Below are positions 52,280 to 59,466 of a stretch of 64,000 nucleotides of DNA, piece by piece. The stretch is from Streptomyces sp. ERV7 (lineage in GTDB: Bacteria > Actinomycetota > Actinomycetes > Streptomycetales > Streptomycetaceae), in assembly GCF_001653515.1 (NCBI RefSeq), contig NZ_LYOY01000040.1, positions 992,001 through 1,056,000 on the forward strand. The letters run 5' to 3'. The translations under genes and the position numbers were made by a program. Within the stretch, counting starts at the first letter, position 1; each line of letters starts with the position of its first letter. The notes under the pieces were generated by a model. That model ran no database searches and was not told where the DNA came from. It saw only the letters and a list, made by a program, of their open reading frames with translations.

Positions 52280-52903
52280 TTACTGGTTGAAGTCGAAGCG
52301 GCGGCGTGGCTGCCGCATCTGCCGGGCGCGGTAGTTCGCGAGCTCGGGCTCGAACTCCCGCTGGAACGCGGCATAGGTGGCGGCGGCGTTCTTCGCGGCG
52401 TCGCGGGCGTCGTCGGCGACCTTCTTCAGCCGCCGGGAGACGCGGCGGGCCCTCGCGCGCGAGCCGAAAGCACGGCCATCGGGGTCAGGAATCTCCTTCA
52501 GTGCGCCGTTGAGGACTTCGGCGGCGCCGGCGAGCTCGAAGGACAGCTGAAGGAAGACGTATCGGGCCTGGTCGCAGTAGGCGCGCACGTCGCTGCTGTT
52601 GAAGAACTCCGGGTCGCCGAGCGGACTGTGGCCGGGCTTGTTTCCACCGGCCGCACCGCGAGAGAAGAAGCCTTTGCCGGGTCCGGCGCCCGTGCGGTTG
52701 CCGCCGGGCTCGTTGACGTGGAAGTGGTACTCGCGGGTGCGCGTGCGGTTCGTGGTCCGCGTCCGGCTCTTACCGCCGCCGGTGCCGGTCTGACGGGAGC
52801 CGTTGGACGACTGGGAGCGGCCCTGCTGGCCGCCTCCGGATCCGTTCCGCTTGCTGAAGTTGGAGGTGAAGCCGTTGCCGTTCGGGTTGTTGCTGAAGGG
52901 CAT
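52280..52903 (-). CDS. Element transfer protein of unknown function
   Basis: A 207-residue protein. The first 100 residues are Gly/Asn/Ser/Arg-rich and probably disordered (GFTSNFSKRNGSGGGQQGRSQ, TRTTNRTRTREYHFHVNEPGG). The C-terminal half is helical (SSDVRAYCDQARYVFLQLSFELAGAAEVLNGALKEI, RARRVSRRLKKVADDARDAAKNAAATYAAFQREFEPEL). It looks like the TraA-type proteins next to traB on Streptomyces elements. It is one base overlapped with the next upstream gene and precedes the translocase gene. Confidence 0.75.
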   Translation of the reverse strand: MPFSNNPNGNGFTSNFSKRNGSGGGQQGRSQSSNGSRQTGTGGGKSRTRTTNRTRTREYHFHVNEPGGNRTGAGPGKGFFSRGAAGGNKPGHSPLGDPEFFNSSDVRAYCDQARYVFLQLSFELAGAAEVLNGALKEIPDPDGRAFGSRARARRVSRRLKKVADDARDAAKNAAATYAAFQREFEPELANYRARQMRQPRRRFDFNQ

Positions 52904-53439
52904 CAGACGGTCTCCTCAATCGGGTCGGTGGAAGTGCGGCGGGCGCGCAGCCACATGACCTGTGCGGAGATCGCGGTGACCAGCCACAGCAGTCCGAGCG
53001 GACCGGCGGTGGGGCCGAAGGCGAGCGCGCACGCGGCCCACACGATGGCCGTGGTGGTCAGCAGGGCCAGGGCACGGCGCCACCGGCGTACGGAACGGTC
53101 CGCCTGGGGCTCGCGGCGGTTGGTCCACACGAGCCAGCCGAGCGGTAACGCGGCGACGGGAGCCAGGAGCAGGCCGGTCCAGCTGGCCAGTACGTGCCCG
53201 ATCGCGACGGCCACGAAGGCGAGCAGCGCCAACGCGGTCGGGGCCCACGTGCCGCGCTGCTCCCAGAACCACATGCCCGCGGCGGTGGCCGCGCGTCGGG
53301 TGAGAGTGGGGCGTTCGGGGACGATCAGCACGATGGGCTGGGAGTCGCGACGGCGGGTGCGCGGGATGTGGTGGACAGTGCGGGCGGCGCCGTGTCCGTA
53401 CGGCAGCTTCGTCGTGCGGGGACGGGTGCGGTTGGGCAT
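52903..53439 (-). CDS. Membrane protein, probable spread (Spd-type) protein
   Basis: A 178-residue protein with a basic N-terminus and about four membrane segments: TWAPTALALLAFVAVAIGHVLASWTGLLLAPVAALPLGWLVW and RALALLTTTAIVWAACALAFGPTAGPLGLLWLVTAISAQVMWL. Such small membrane proteins between a GGDEF gene and traB are usual in the spread operons of Streptomyces elements. I chose ATG 53439 after GAGAGGAC; the frame is open much further upstream, but the extra part is the shadow of the GGDEF gene. Confidence 0.75.
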   Translation of the reverse strand: MPNRTRPRTTKLPYGHGAARTVHHIPRTRRRDSQPIVLIVPERPTLTRRAATAAGMWFWEQRGTWAPTALALLAFVAVAIGHVLASWTGLLLAPVAALPLGWLVWTNRREPQADRSVRRWRRALALLTTTAIVWAACALAFGPTAGPLGLLWLVTAISAQVMWLRARRTSTDPIEETV

Positions 53440-53461
53440 GGCCGGTGTCCTCTCGGTGGGG

Positions 53462-54088
53462 TCAGCGGCTGAGGGCGGCGTGGGTGCCGGGGCGACCGGC
53501 CCGCCGTCCTGCGGCGCTGGGGTGGGTGGTGTGCTCGCTGGCCAGGCGCCAGCGGGTGCCAAGGGTCTTGGCCGCGTACATGGCCTGGTCGGCCGCGTGC
53601 AGCCGTTCCGCCAGTGGAGCCGTGGGCCGGTGGTGGGGGAGGCAGATGCCCAGGGAGATGCGCGGTACGAGCACGGCCTGGCCGACGTCGATGGGCGTGT
53701 TCCGTAGCGCGTGGCTGAGGTCGTGGGCCGCGTCGGTGTCCATGGCGGCGACGGCGGCGAACTCATCGCCTCCGAGCCGTCCGGCGAAGCCGCCATGTTC
53801 CACGCACCAGGAGTGGAGCCGCTGGCCGACGGCGGCCAGGAGGAGGTCGCCGGCCGCGTGGCCGTAGGTGTCGTTGACGTCCTTGAAGCCATCGAGGTCC
53901 AGGAGCAGCACGCTCATCTCGCGGCGGCGCAGGACACGGCGGGCGCGGACGGTGAACGCGTGCCGGGTAGCCAGACCAGTGAGCGGATCAAGGCGAGCCG
54001 TGTTCAGGCGGCGAGCCATCCACAGGCCGTGGACGACCCAGCCGAGTGCCGAGGCGGCGGCCAAGGCTGTGGTGATGAGGTCGGTCAT
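53462..54088 (-). CDS. GGDEF domain protein (probable diguanylate cyclase) carried by the element
   Basis: A 208-residue protein with one N-terminal hydrophobic segment (ITTALAAASALGWVVHGLWMA), then a full-length GGDEF domain: ARLDPLTGLATRHAFTVRA, VLLLDLDGFKDVNDTYGHAAGDLLLAAVGQRL, an intact GRLGGDEFAAV (about residue 106), and HAADQAMYAAKTLG. With an intact GGDEF core it could make cyclic di-GMP. No RxxD inhibitory site is seen just before GGDEF. ATG 54088 follows AAGGGAAG. Its role in the element is unknown. Confidence 0.88.
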   Translation of the reverse strand: MTDLITTALAAASALGWVVHGLWMARRLNTARLDPLTGLATRHAFTVRARRVLRRREMSVLLLDLDGFKDVNDTYGHAAGDLLLAAVGQRLHSWCVEHGGFAGRLGGDEFAAVAAMDTDAAHDLSHALRNTPIDVGQAVLVPRISLGICLPHHRPTAPLAERLHAADQAMYAAKTLGTRWRLASEHTTHPSAAGRRAGRPGTHAALSR

Positions 54089-54165
54089 GAGGCGCTTCCC
54101 TTCGGATGGTTGGCGATTCCGCCCGAGGCACCCGGGCACCCGTCCGCGCTCCGGTCGGCGCGGCA

Positions 54166-54424
54166 TCAGTGCTCACCGCCGACGGGCGCGGGTGCCTTGG
54201 CGGCGTCGCGGATGCGGGCGGCGCGCTTGGCGCCGATGCCGTGGGTGTTCATGAGCCAGGTCGCGGACGGCTCGTGGCCCTGCGCGAGGCGGGCGCGGGC
54301 CGTGGCGATCAGGTCCGCATCGGAGGCCGCCGCAGATGGCTTGGCGGCTGCGCGACTGGTCGAGCGGGTAGGGCCACCGGTCTTCGAACGGGTAGGGCGA
54401 GGGGTAGGGGCTACCGGCACGAGC
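54166..54424 (-). pseudogene. C-terminal fragment of an element protein (DUF2637-like), truncated
   Basis: The frame reads RPTRSKTGGPTRSTSRAAAK then SDADLIATARARLAQGHEPSATWLMNTHGIGAKRAARIRDAAK, the C-terminal linker and helical end often seen in DUF2637 transfer-region proteins. Nothing of the N-terminal membrane domain is left. Upstream (right) the DNA runs straight into the thioesterase gene, so the element seems to have been cut here. GTG at about 54424 could still start a short product. Confidence 0.55.
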
Positions 54425-54460
54425 GCGGTAGGGGGATCTCCCGCCCGCCACCATCCCCCC

Positions 54461-54868
54461 ATGGACCCGCAGACAGCGCAGAAGATCCTCGTCGACAACT
54501 TCGCCCCCTGGGTGCTCGACCTGAACCTGACCGTCGAGGAGGTCGGAGCGCGGCACGCCGTGCTGCGGCTGCCGTGGGACGCGCGGCTGGCCCGGGACGG
54601 GGGCGGGATGTCGGGCCAGGCCATGATGGCCGCCGCCGACACCGCCACCGTCATCGCCGTCTCGGCCGCCCGGGACGCGTACGGCCCGATGACCACCGTG
54701 CAGCAGTCGACCAGCTTCCAGCGCCCGGTCGTCGGCGCGGACGTGCTCGTCGACGCGCGGGTCACCAAGCTGGGGCGGCGGATGGCGTTCGCCGAGATCA
54801 CCCTCACCGCCGAGGGCGCGGACGAGCCCGCCGCCCGGGCCAGTACGGTCTACGCCCTTCTGGGCTGA
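54461..54868 (+). CDS. PaaI-family thioesterase (hotdog fold)
   Basis: A 135-residue hotdog-fold protein with the PaaI pattern GGGMSGQAMMAAADTATVIAVSAARDAYGPMTTVQQSTSFQRPVVGADVLVDARVTKLGRRMAFAEITLTAE, containing the conserved Asp of the active site helix. It hydrolyses acyl-CoA esters of unknown type. ATG 54461 has no clear ribosome-binding site. It stands directly at the cut end of the integrated element, so its original upstream region may be lost or replaced. Confidence 0.88.
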   Translation: MDPQTAQKILVDNFAPWVLDLNLTVEEVGARHAVLRLPWDARLARDGGGMSGQAMMAAADTATVIAVSAARDAYGPMTTVQQSTSFQRPVVGADVLVDARVTKLGRRMAFAEITLTAEGADEPAARASTVYALLG

Positions 54869-54906
54869 CGCCCGGCCGCCGCCGCCCGGAGCCGTCCGGG
54901 GCCTTG

Positions 54907-54923
54907 TCTGACGGCCCATCAGA
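54907..54923. promoter_or_regulatory. Palindromic operator copy 1 (TCTGACG-N3-CATCAGA)
   Basis: Matches TCTGACGNNNCGTCAGA in 16 of 17 positions counting the three free ones. It lies 79 bases upstream of the luciferase-like gene at 55002. Confidence 0.6.
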
Positions 54924-54949
54924 TATCACGATGGGGTCGGACCCGTTGG

Positions 54950-54966
54950 GGTGACGAGCCGTCAGA
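54950..54966. promoter_or_regulatory. Palindromic operator copy 2 (GGTGACG-N3-CGTCAGA)
   Basis: The right arm matches perfectly and the left arm in five of seven bases. It lies 27 bases after copy 1 and 36 bases before the GTG start at 55002. Confidence 0.55.
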
Positions 54967-55001
54967 TCATGGTCGCTCGTCCGGACCGAGGAGGCGGCAC
55001 C

Positions 55002-55955
55002 GTGGACCCGTACGTGCACATACCCACCGAGGGGCGGCTCTCGTACGGGATGCAGCTCCCCATCCAGTCCCAGAGCACCCTCTACGCCGAACCCTGGGAA
55101 GCCGGCGCGACCCCGCAGGACCTCGCCGAGATCGCGACGGCCGCCGACCGCGCCGGCTTCCACTACCTCGCCACCTGCGACCACGTCGCCGTGCCCCGTC
55201 GGCTCGCGGGCGCGATGGGCACCACCTGGTACGACCCGGTGGCCACCCTCGCCTACCTCGCGGCCCTCACCACCCGCACGCTCCTCCTCAGCCACGTCGC
55301 CGTGGTCGGGCTGCGCCACCCCCTGCTCACCGCCAAGCAGTACGCGACCCTCGACCACCTCAGCGGCGGCCGGCTGGTCCTGGGGGTGGGCGCCGGGCAC
55401 GTACAGGAGGAGTTCGAGGTCCTCGGGGCCGACTTCGCGGGCCGGGGGCCGGTGCTCGACGAGACGATCGACGCGCTGCGGGCGGCGCTCGGGCCGGAGG
55501 AGTTCCCGGAGTTCCACGGCGAGAGGTTCAGTTTCGCCGGCCTCGGCCAGCGGCCCCGCCCGGCGCAGGAGCGCGTGCCCATCTGGGTCGGCGGGTCCTC
55601 GCCCGCCGCCGTCCGGCGCGCCGCCCTGCGCGGCGACGGCTGGCTGCCGCAGGGCGACCCGCGCGACAAGCTGCCCCACCAGATCGCGCGGATACGGGAG
55701 TTGCGGGAGCGGAACGGGATCGAGGGTCCGTTCTGCGTGGGCGCCATCGCGGAGCCCCTGTATGTGGGCGAGGCCCACTGGGACCTGGGGCGCCGCACCC
55801 TCAGCGGCAAGCCGGACGCCCTCGCCGACTCCCTGCGCGAGTACGCCGCGCTCGGCGTCCACCAGATCCAGCTGCGCTTCCGCTCGCGCGGCCGCGCCGA
55901 ACTCGTCGACCAGATCGCGGCGTTCGCCGCGGACATCGCTCCACACCTCGGCTAG
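55002..55955 (+). CDS. LLM-class flavin/F420-dependent oxidoreductase
   Basis: A luciferase-like TIM-barrel monooxygenase or reductase of 317 residues. It shows RLSYGMQLPIQSQSTLYAEPWE, ADRAGFHYLATCDHVAVPRR, VATLAYLAALTTRTLLLSHVAVVGLRHPLLTAKQYATLDHLSGGRLVLGVGAGHV and ERVPIWVGGSSPAAVRRAALRGDGWLP, all typical of F420-dependent members in actinobacteria. I chose GTG 55002 after GAGGAGG; the frame extends to 54951. It is first of a three-gene group with an SDR and a second LLM enzyme. Confidence 0.88.
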   Translation: MDPYVHIPTEGRLSYGMQLPIQSQSTLYAEPWEAGATPQDLAEIATAADRAGFHYLATCDHVAVPRRLAGAMGTTWYDPVATLAYLAALTTRTLLLSHVAVVGLRHPLLTAKQYATLDHLSGGRLVLGVGAGHVQEEFEVLGADFAGRGPVLDETIDALRAALGPEEFPEFHGERFSFAGLGQRPRPAQERVPIWVGGSSPAAVRRAALRGDGWLPQGDPRDKLPHQIARIRELRERNGIEGPFCVGAIAEPLYVGEAHWDLGRRTLSGKPDALADSLREYAALGVHQIQLRFRSRGRAELVDQIAAFAADIAPHLG

Positions 55956-55966
55956 GGAGTACGGAC

Positions 55967-56752
55967 ATGGGCAAGCTGGACGGGCGGGTCGTCCTCGTCA
56001 CGGGCGCGGCGCGCGGGCAGGGCGAGCAGGAGGCACGGCTCTTCGCGGCCGAGGGCGCCAAGGTGGTGCTCGCGGACGTCCTGGACGGCCAGGGCGAGGC
56101 GGTGGCCAAGGAGCTCGGGTCGGAGTCGGCGCGTTTCGTGCACCTGGACGTGAGCCAGGAGGAGGACTGGAAGGCCGCCGTCGCCCTGGCGAAGCAGGCC
56201 TTCGGGCACCTGGACGGCCTGGTGAACAACGCGGGCATCCTCCGCTTCAACGAGCTCGTCGCCACGCCCCTGGAGGAGTTCCAGCAGATCGTCCAGGTCA
56301 ATCAGGTGGGCGCCTTCCTGGGGATCAAGTACGCGGCGCCCGAGATCGAGGCGGCCGGGGGCGGGACCATCGTCAACACCGCCTCGTACACCGCGCTCAC
56401 GGGCATGGCGTACGTCGGCGCGTACGCGGCGACCAAGCACGCCGTCCTCGGCCTCACCCGGGTCGCGGCGGTGGAGCTGGCGGCGAAGGGGATCCGGGTG
56501 AACGCGGTGTGCCCCGGGGCCGTGGACACTCCCATGACCAACCCGGCGGCCCTGGACCCCACGGCCGACCCGGAGGAGGCCAGGGAGGCGGTGGCCGAGC
56601 TCTACAAGCGGCTGGTGCCGCTGGGGCGGATCGGGCGGCCCGAGGAGGTCGCGACGCTCGCGCTCTTCCTGACCAGCGAGGACTCCGCGTACATCACGGG
56701 CCAGCCGTTCGTCATCGACGGCGGCTGGCTGGCGGGCGTCAGCCTGTTCTGA
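55967..56752 (+). CDS. Short-chain dehydrogenase/reductase (3-oxoacyl or hydroxysteroid dehydrogenase type)
   Basis: A classical SDR of 261 residues. It has the cofactor motif VLVTGAARGQGEQEARLFA, Asp in VVLADVLDG (suggesting NAD preference), NNAG in GLVNNAGILRF, catalytic Ser in IVNTASYTALTG and YAATKHA (Tyr and Lys), followed by VNAVCPGAVDTPM. It resembles 3-alpha/20-beta-hydroxysteroid dehydrogenases of Streptomyces. It begins 11 bases after the LLM gene, so the two are co-transcribed. A copy of the palindromic operator covers its stop codon. Confidence 0.92.
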   Translation: MGKLDGRVVLVTGAARGQGEQEARLFAAEGAKVVLADVLDGQGEAVAKELGSESARFVHLDVSQEEDWKAAVALAKQAFGHLDGLVNNAGILRFNELVATPLEEFQQIVQVNQVGAFLGIKYAAPEIEAAGGGTIVNTASYTALTGMAYVGAYAATKHAVLGLTRVAAVELAAKGIRVNAVCPGAVDTPMTNPAALDPTADPEEAREAVAELYKRLVPLGRIGRPEEVATLALFLTSEDSAYITGQPFVIDGGWLAGVSLF

Positions 56753-56764
56753 CTGAGCGTCAGC
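56748..56764. promoter_or_regulatory. Palindromic operator copy 3 (TCTGACT-N3-CGTCAGC)
   Basis: Twelve of the fourteen arm bases match TCTGACG/CGTCAGA. It spans the stop codon of the SDR gene and lies 115 bases before the second LLM gene. Confidence 0.55.
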
Positions 56765-56811
56765 TATTGACGCCCCACGGCGGCGGTGGAACAGTGCGCA
56801 GCATCATCAAA

Positions 56812-56828
56812 TCTGACGACGCGTCAGA
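56812..56828. promoter_or_regulatory. Palindromic operator copy 4, perfect (TCTGACG-ACG-CGTCAGA)
   Basis: A perfect 7-3-7 palindrome, 51 bases before the TTG start of the second LLM gene, in the place expected for a repressor site overlapping its promoter. Confidence 0.65.
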
Positions 56829-56878
56829 AATGCTATCCACGGAAAACTTGGTGACGACGACAGGGACGGTGAACCGCC

Positions 56879-58006
56879 TTGGAATTCGGGCTGTTTGTAC
56901 AGGGATACGTGCCCGTGGCACGCTCGTCGGTCGACCCCCAGGCGGAGCACAAGGCGCTGATGGAGGAGACCGAATACGTCATCCAGGCGGACAAGTCCGG
57001 CTTCAAGTACGCCTGGGCCTCCGAGCACCACTTCCTGGAGGAGTACTCGCACCTGTCGGCCAACGAGGTCTTCCTCGGCTACCTCGCCCACGCGACCGAG
57101 CGGATCCACCTCGGCTCGGGCATCTTCAACCCGCTGGCGGCGGTGAACCACCCGGTCAAGGTCGCCGAGAAGGTCGCGATGCTGGACCACCTCAGCGAGG
57201 GGCGGTTCGAGTTCGGCTCCGGGCGGGGTGCGGGCTCCCACGAGATCCTCGGGTTCATGCCGGGCGTCACCGACATGAACCACACCAAGGAGATCTGGGA
57301 GGAGACCATCGCGGAGTTCCCCAAGATGTGGCTCCAGGACGAGTACGTGGGGTTCCAGGGCAAGCACTGGTCGCTGCCGCCGCGCAAGGTCTTCCCCAAG
57401 CCGTACGGGAAGTCGCACCCGGCGATGTGGTACGCCGCCGGGTCCCCGTCCTCGTATGCCATGGCCGCCAGGAAGGGCCTCGGCGTCCTCGGCTTCTCCG
57501 TCCAGAAGGTCTCGGACATGGAGTGGGTCCTGGAGCAGTACAAGACGGCGATACGGGAGGCGGAGCCGATCTCCGACTTCGTCAACGACAACGTGATGGT
57601 GACGTCGACGGCGATCTGCGCGGAGACGCACGAGAAGGCGGTGGCCATCGCGGCGGCGGGCGGCCTCAACCGGCTCCAGTCGCTGGTGTTCCGCTACCAC
57701 GACACGTTCCCCCGGCCGGAGGGTGTGCCGGAGTGGCCCGAGCTGCTCCCCGAGTACACCACGGAGATCATCGAACTCCTCATCGCGGAGGAGCTGATGA
57801 TCTGCGGTGACCCGGAGGAGGTCACGCGGCAGTGCAAGCGGTGGGAGCAGGCGGGGGCGGATCAGCTCTCGTTCGGGTTGCCGATCGGTGTGCCCTACGA
57901 GGACACGATGAACACGATCCGGTTGATCGGGGAGCATGTGATCCCGAAGATCGACACGGATCCGGTACACCGGACGACCCGCTTCCGCGACTCGGCGTCA
58001 TCCTGA
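56879..58006 (+). CDS. LLM-class flavin-dependent oxidoreductase (second)
   Basis: A 375-residue luciferase-like monooxygenase: MEFGLFVQGYVP, ADKSGFKYAWASEHHFLEEYSHLSANEVFLGYLAHATERIHLGSGIFNPLAAVNHPVKVAEKVAMLDHLSEGRFEFGSGRGAGSHE, closer to bacterial luciferase alpha-type enzymes (the WASEHHF motif) than to the first LLM protein. The likely start is TTG 56879 after AGGGACGG. It has its own promoter region with two copies of the palindrome, so it may be controlled together with the 55002-56752 pair. The substrate is unknown. Confidence 0.88.
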   Translation: MEFGLFVQGYVPVARSSVDPQAEHKALMEETEYVIQADKSGFKYAWASEHHFLEEYSHLSANEVFLGYLAHATERIHLGSGIFNPLAAVNHPVKVAEKVAMLDHLSEGRFEFGSGRGAGSHEILGFMPGVTDMNHTKEIWEETIAEFPKMWLQDEYVGFQGKHWSLPPRKVFPKPYGKSHPAMWYAAGSPSSYAMAARKGLGVLGFSVQKVSDMEWVLEQYKTAIREAEPISDFVNDNVMVTSTAICAETHEKAVAIAAAGGLNRLQSLVFRYHDTFPRPEGVPEWPELLPEYTTEIIELLIAEELMICGDPEEVTRQCKRWEQAGADQLSFGLPIGVPYEDTMNTIRLIGEHVIPKIDTDPVHRTTRFRDSASS

Positions 58007-58371
58007 CGCGGTGGCTGCGCGCGCCCCATTTCGGCCCGGTTTTTGTCTGCGGGCCGGTGGTGGGTCGCTCGCGCAGTTCCCCGCGCCCCTGAAGAGGCCG
58101 TCGTTTGTCTGAGGGCTGTGGGTGGCTGGTCGCGCAGTTCCCCGCGCCCCTGAAAGCCTGTGGCTGAGCTGCGTTTCCGGCTGCGGCGGACTACCTAAGG
58201 GGCGCGGGGAACTGCGCGGCCAGCCCCCACCGGCCCGCGGACAACGAACCACCTAGGGGCGCGGGGAACTGCGCGACCAGCCACCCACCGGCCCGCAGGT
58301 AAGGACCCGCCCCCCGAAGGGCCCCGCAGGTGAAGGCCGGGCCCCCCGGCGCGACCCGTACTCTGGACCCC
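58007..58371. other. Intergenic region with repeat cluster before murB
   Basis: No gene. It contains four copies of a 20-base element, two in each direction (58071-58274), and the murB promoter at its right end. A TAnnnT -10-like hexamer (TACTCT, 58359-58364) is seven bases before the murB GTG, suggesting a leaderless message. Confidence 0.6.
58071..58274. repeat. Four copies of the intergenic repeat GCGCAGTTCCCCGCGCCCCT
   Basis: Exact copies at 58071-58090 and 58132-58151 (plus) and at 58198-58217 and 58255-58274 (minus). The flanks (GGTGGCTGGTC, CCGGCCCGC) are shared as well. Opposed copies can pair into a long stem and could end transcription from the LLM gene. A diverged fifth copy is at about 5461-5480. 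Confidence 0.85.
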
Positions 58372-59427
58372 GTGCAGGTACTACACGACGCCCCCCTCGC
58401 CCCCCTCACCACCTTCCGGCTCGGGGGGGCCGCTGAGCGGTTGGTGAGTGCTTTCAGTGACGACGAGGTCGTCGGGGTCGTGCGGGAGGCGGATGCGGCG
58501 GGGACGCCGTTGCTCGTCATCGGTGGGGGGAGCAATCTCGTCATCGGGGACAAGGGGTTCGCCGGGACCGCCCTGCGGATCGCCACCCAGGGGTTCCGGC
58601 TCGACGGGACCAGCCTCGAAGTGGCCGCCGGGGAGGTCTGGAGCGACGTCGTGGCCCGGACCGTGGCGGCCGGGCTCGCCGGGATCGAGTGCCTGGCCGG
58701 GATCCCCGGGTCCGCCGGGGCCACCCCGATCCAGAACGTGGGCGCGTACGGCCAGGAGGTCTCCTCCACCATCCGCGAGGTCGTCGCGTACGACCGGGTC
58801 GAGCGGGCCACCGTCGTCCTGACCGCGGCCGAGTGCGACTTCTCGTACCGGCACAGCCGGTTCAAGGCCCACCCCGACCGGTACGTCGTCCTGCGCGTCC
58901 GCTTCGAGCTGGAGGACGCCGGCGGGCTCTCCGCGCCCATCAAGTACGCCGAGACCGCCCGCGCCCTCGGCGTCGAGCCCGGCGACCGCGTCCCGGCCGC
59001 CACCGCCCGCGAGACCGTCCTCACGCTCCGGGCCGGCAAGGGCATGGTCCTGGACGCCGAGGACCACGACACCTGGTCCGCGGGTTCCTTCTTCACCAAC
59101 CCCGTCCTGGGGGAGCGCGAGTACCGGGCGTTCCTCGGGAAAGTCGCTCTGCGGCTCGGTGGCGACGTCTCGCCGCCCGCCTGGGACCTCGGTGGGGGGC
59201 TGACCAAGACCTCCGCCGCCTGGCTCATCGACAAGGCCGGGTTCACCAAGGGGTACGGGTCCGGGCCCGCCCGGATCTCCACCAAGCACACCCTCGCCCT
59301 GACCAACCGCGGCGGCGCCACCACCGAGGACCTGCTCGCGCTCGCCCGCGAGGTCGTCGCGGGCGTGGAGCAGGCCTTCGGGGTGACGCTCGTCAACGAG
59401 CCGGTCACCGTCAACGCCGAGATCTAG
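58372..59427 (+). CDS. murB: UDP-N-acetylmuramate dehydrogenase
   Basis: MurB reduces UDP-GlcNAc-enolpyruvate to UDP-MurNAc with FAD and NADPH, an early peptidoglycan step in the cytoplasm. The 351-residue protein has LAPLTTFRLGGAAERLV, the FAD motif VIGGGSNLVIGDKGFAG, ECLAGIPGSAGATPIQNVGAYGQEV, catalytic Ser in WSAGSFFTNPVL (about 226) and the C-terminal catalytic Glu in LVNEPVTVNAEI. GTG 58372 gives the usual VQVLHDAPLAPLTTF start; the frame is open to 58330. Confidence 0.96.
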   Translation: MQVLHDAPLAPLTTFRLGGAAERLVSAFSDDEVVGVVREADAAGTPLLVIGGGSNLVIGDKGFAGTALRIATQGFRLDGTSLEVAAGEVWSDVVARTVAAGLAGIECLAGIPGSAGATPIQNVGAYGQEVSSTIREVVAYDRVERATVVLTAAECDFSYRHSRFKAHPDRYVVLRVRFELEDAGGLSAPIKYAETARALGVEPGDRVPAATARETVLTLRAGKGMVLDAEDHDTWSAGSFFTNPVLGEREYRAFLGKVALRLGGDVSPPAWDLGGGLTKTSAAWLIDKAGFTKGYGSGPARISTKHTLALTNRGGATTEDLLALAREVVAGVEQAFGVTLVNEPVTVNAEI

Positions 59428-59466
59428 TCGGCGATACGGGGTTCAGGGGCTCAGGGGTTCTCGGGC

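Larger units (their letters stand above)
43267..54440. mobile_element. Integrated AICE-type conjugative element in tRNA-Tyr, right end apparently deleted
   Basis: Between tRNA-Tyr and the thioesterase gene at 54461 lies a block with the parts of an actinomycete integrative and conjugative element: tyrosine integrase and excisionase, a replication pair (primase-polymerase and ATPase), an FtsK/TraB-type DNA translocase and spread-type proteins, all on the minus strand, plus an AT-rich cargo gene next to the tRNA. I could not find a second copy of the tRNA 3' end at the right side, and the last gene there is only a C-terminal fragment. No regulator genes of the KorSA/Pra kind are seen. The right boundary is uncertain (about 54420-54460). 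Confidence 0.8.

Noticed and set aside
51509..53707. 732-codon plus-strand frame opposite the transfer genes
   Set aside because: Shadow of the FtsK, transfer and spread genes. No recognisable domain.
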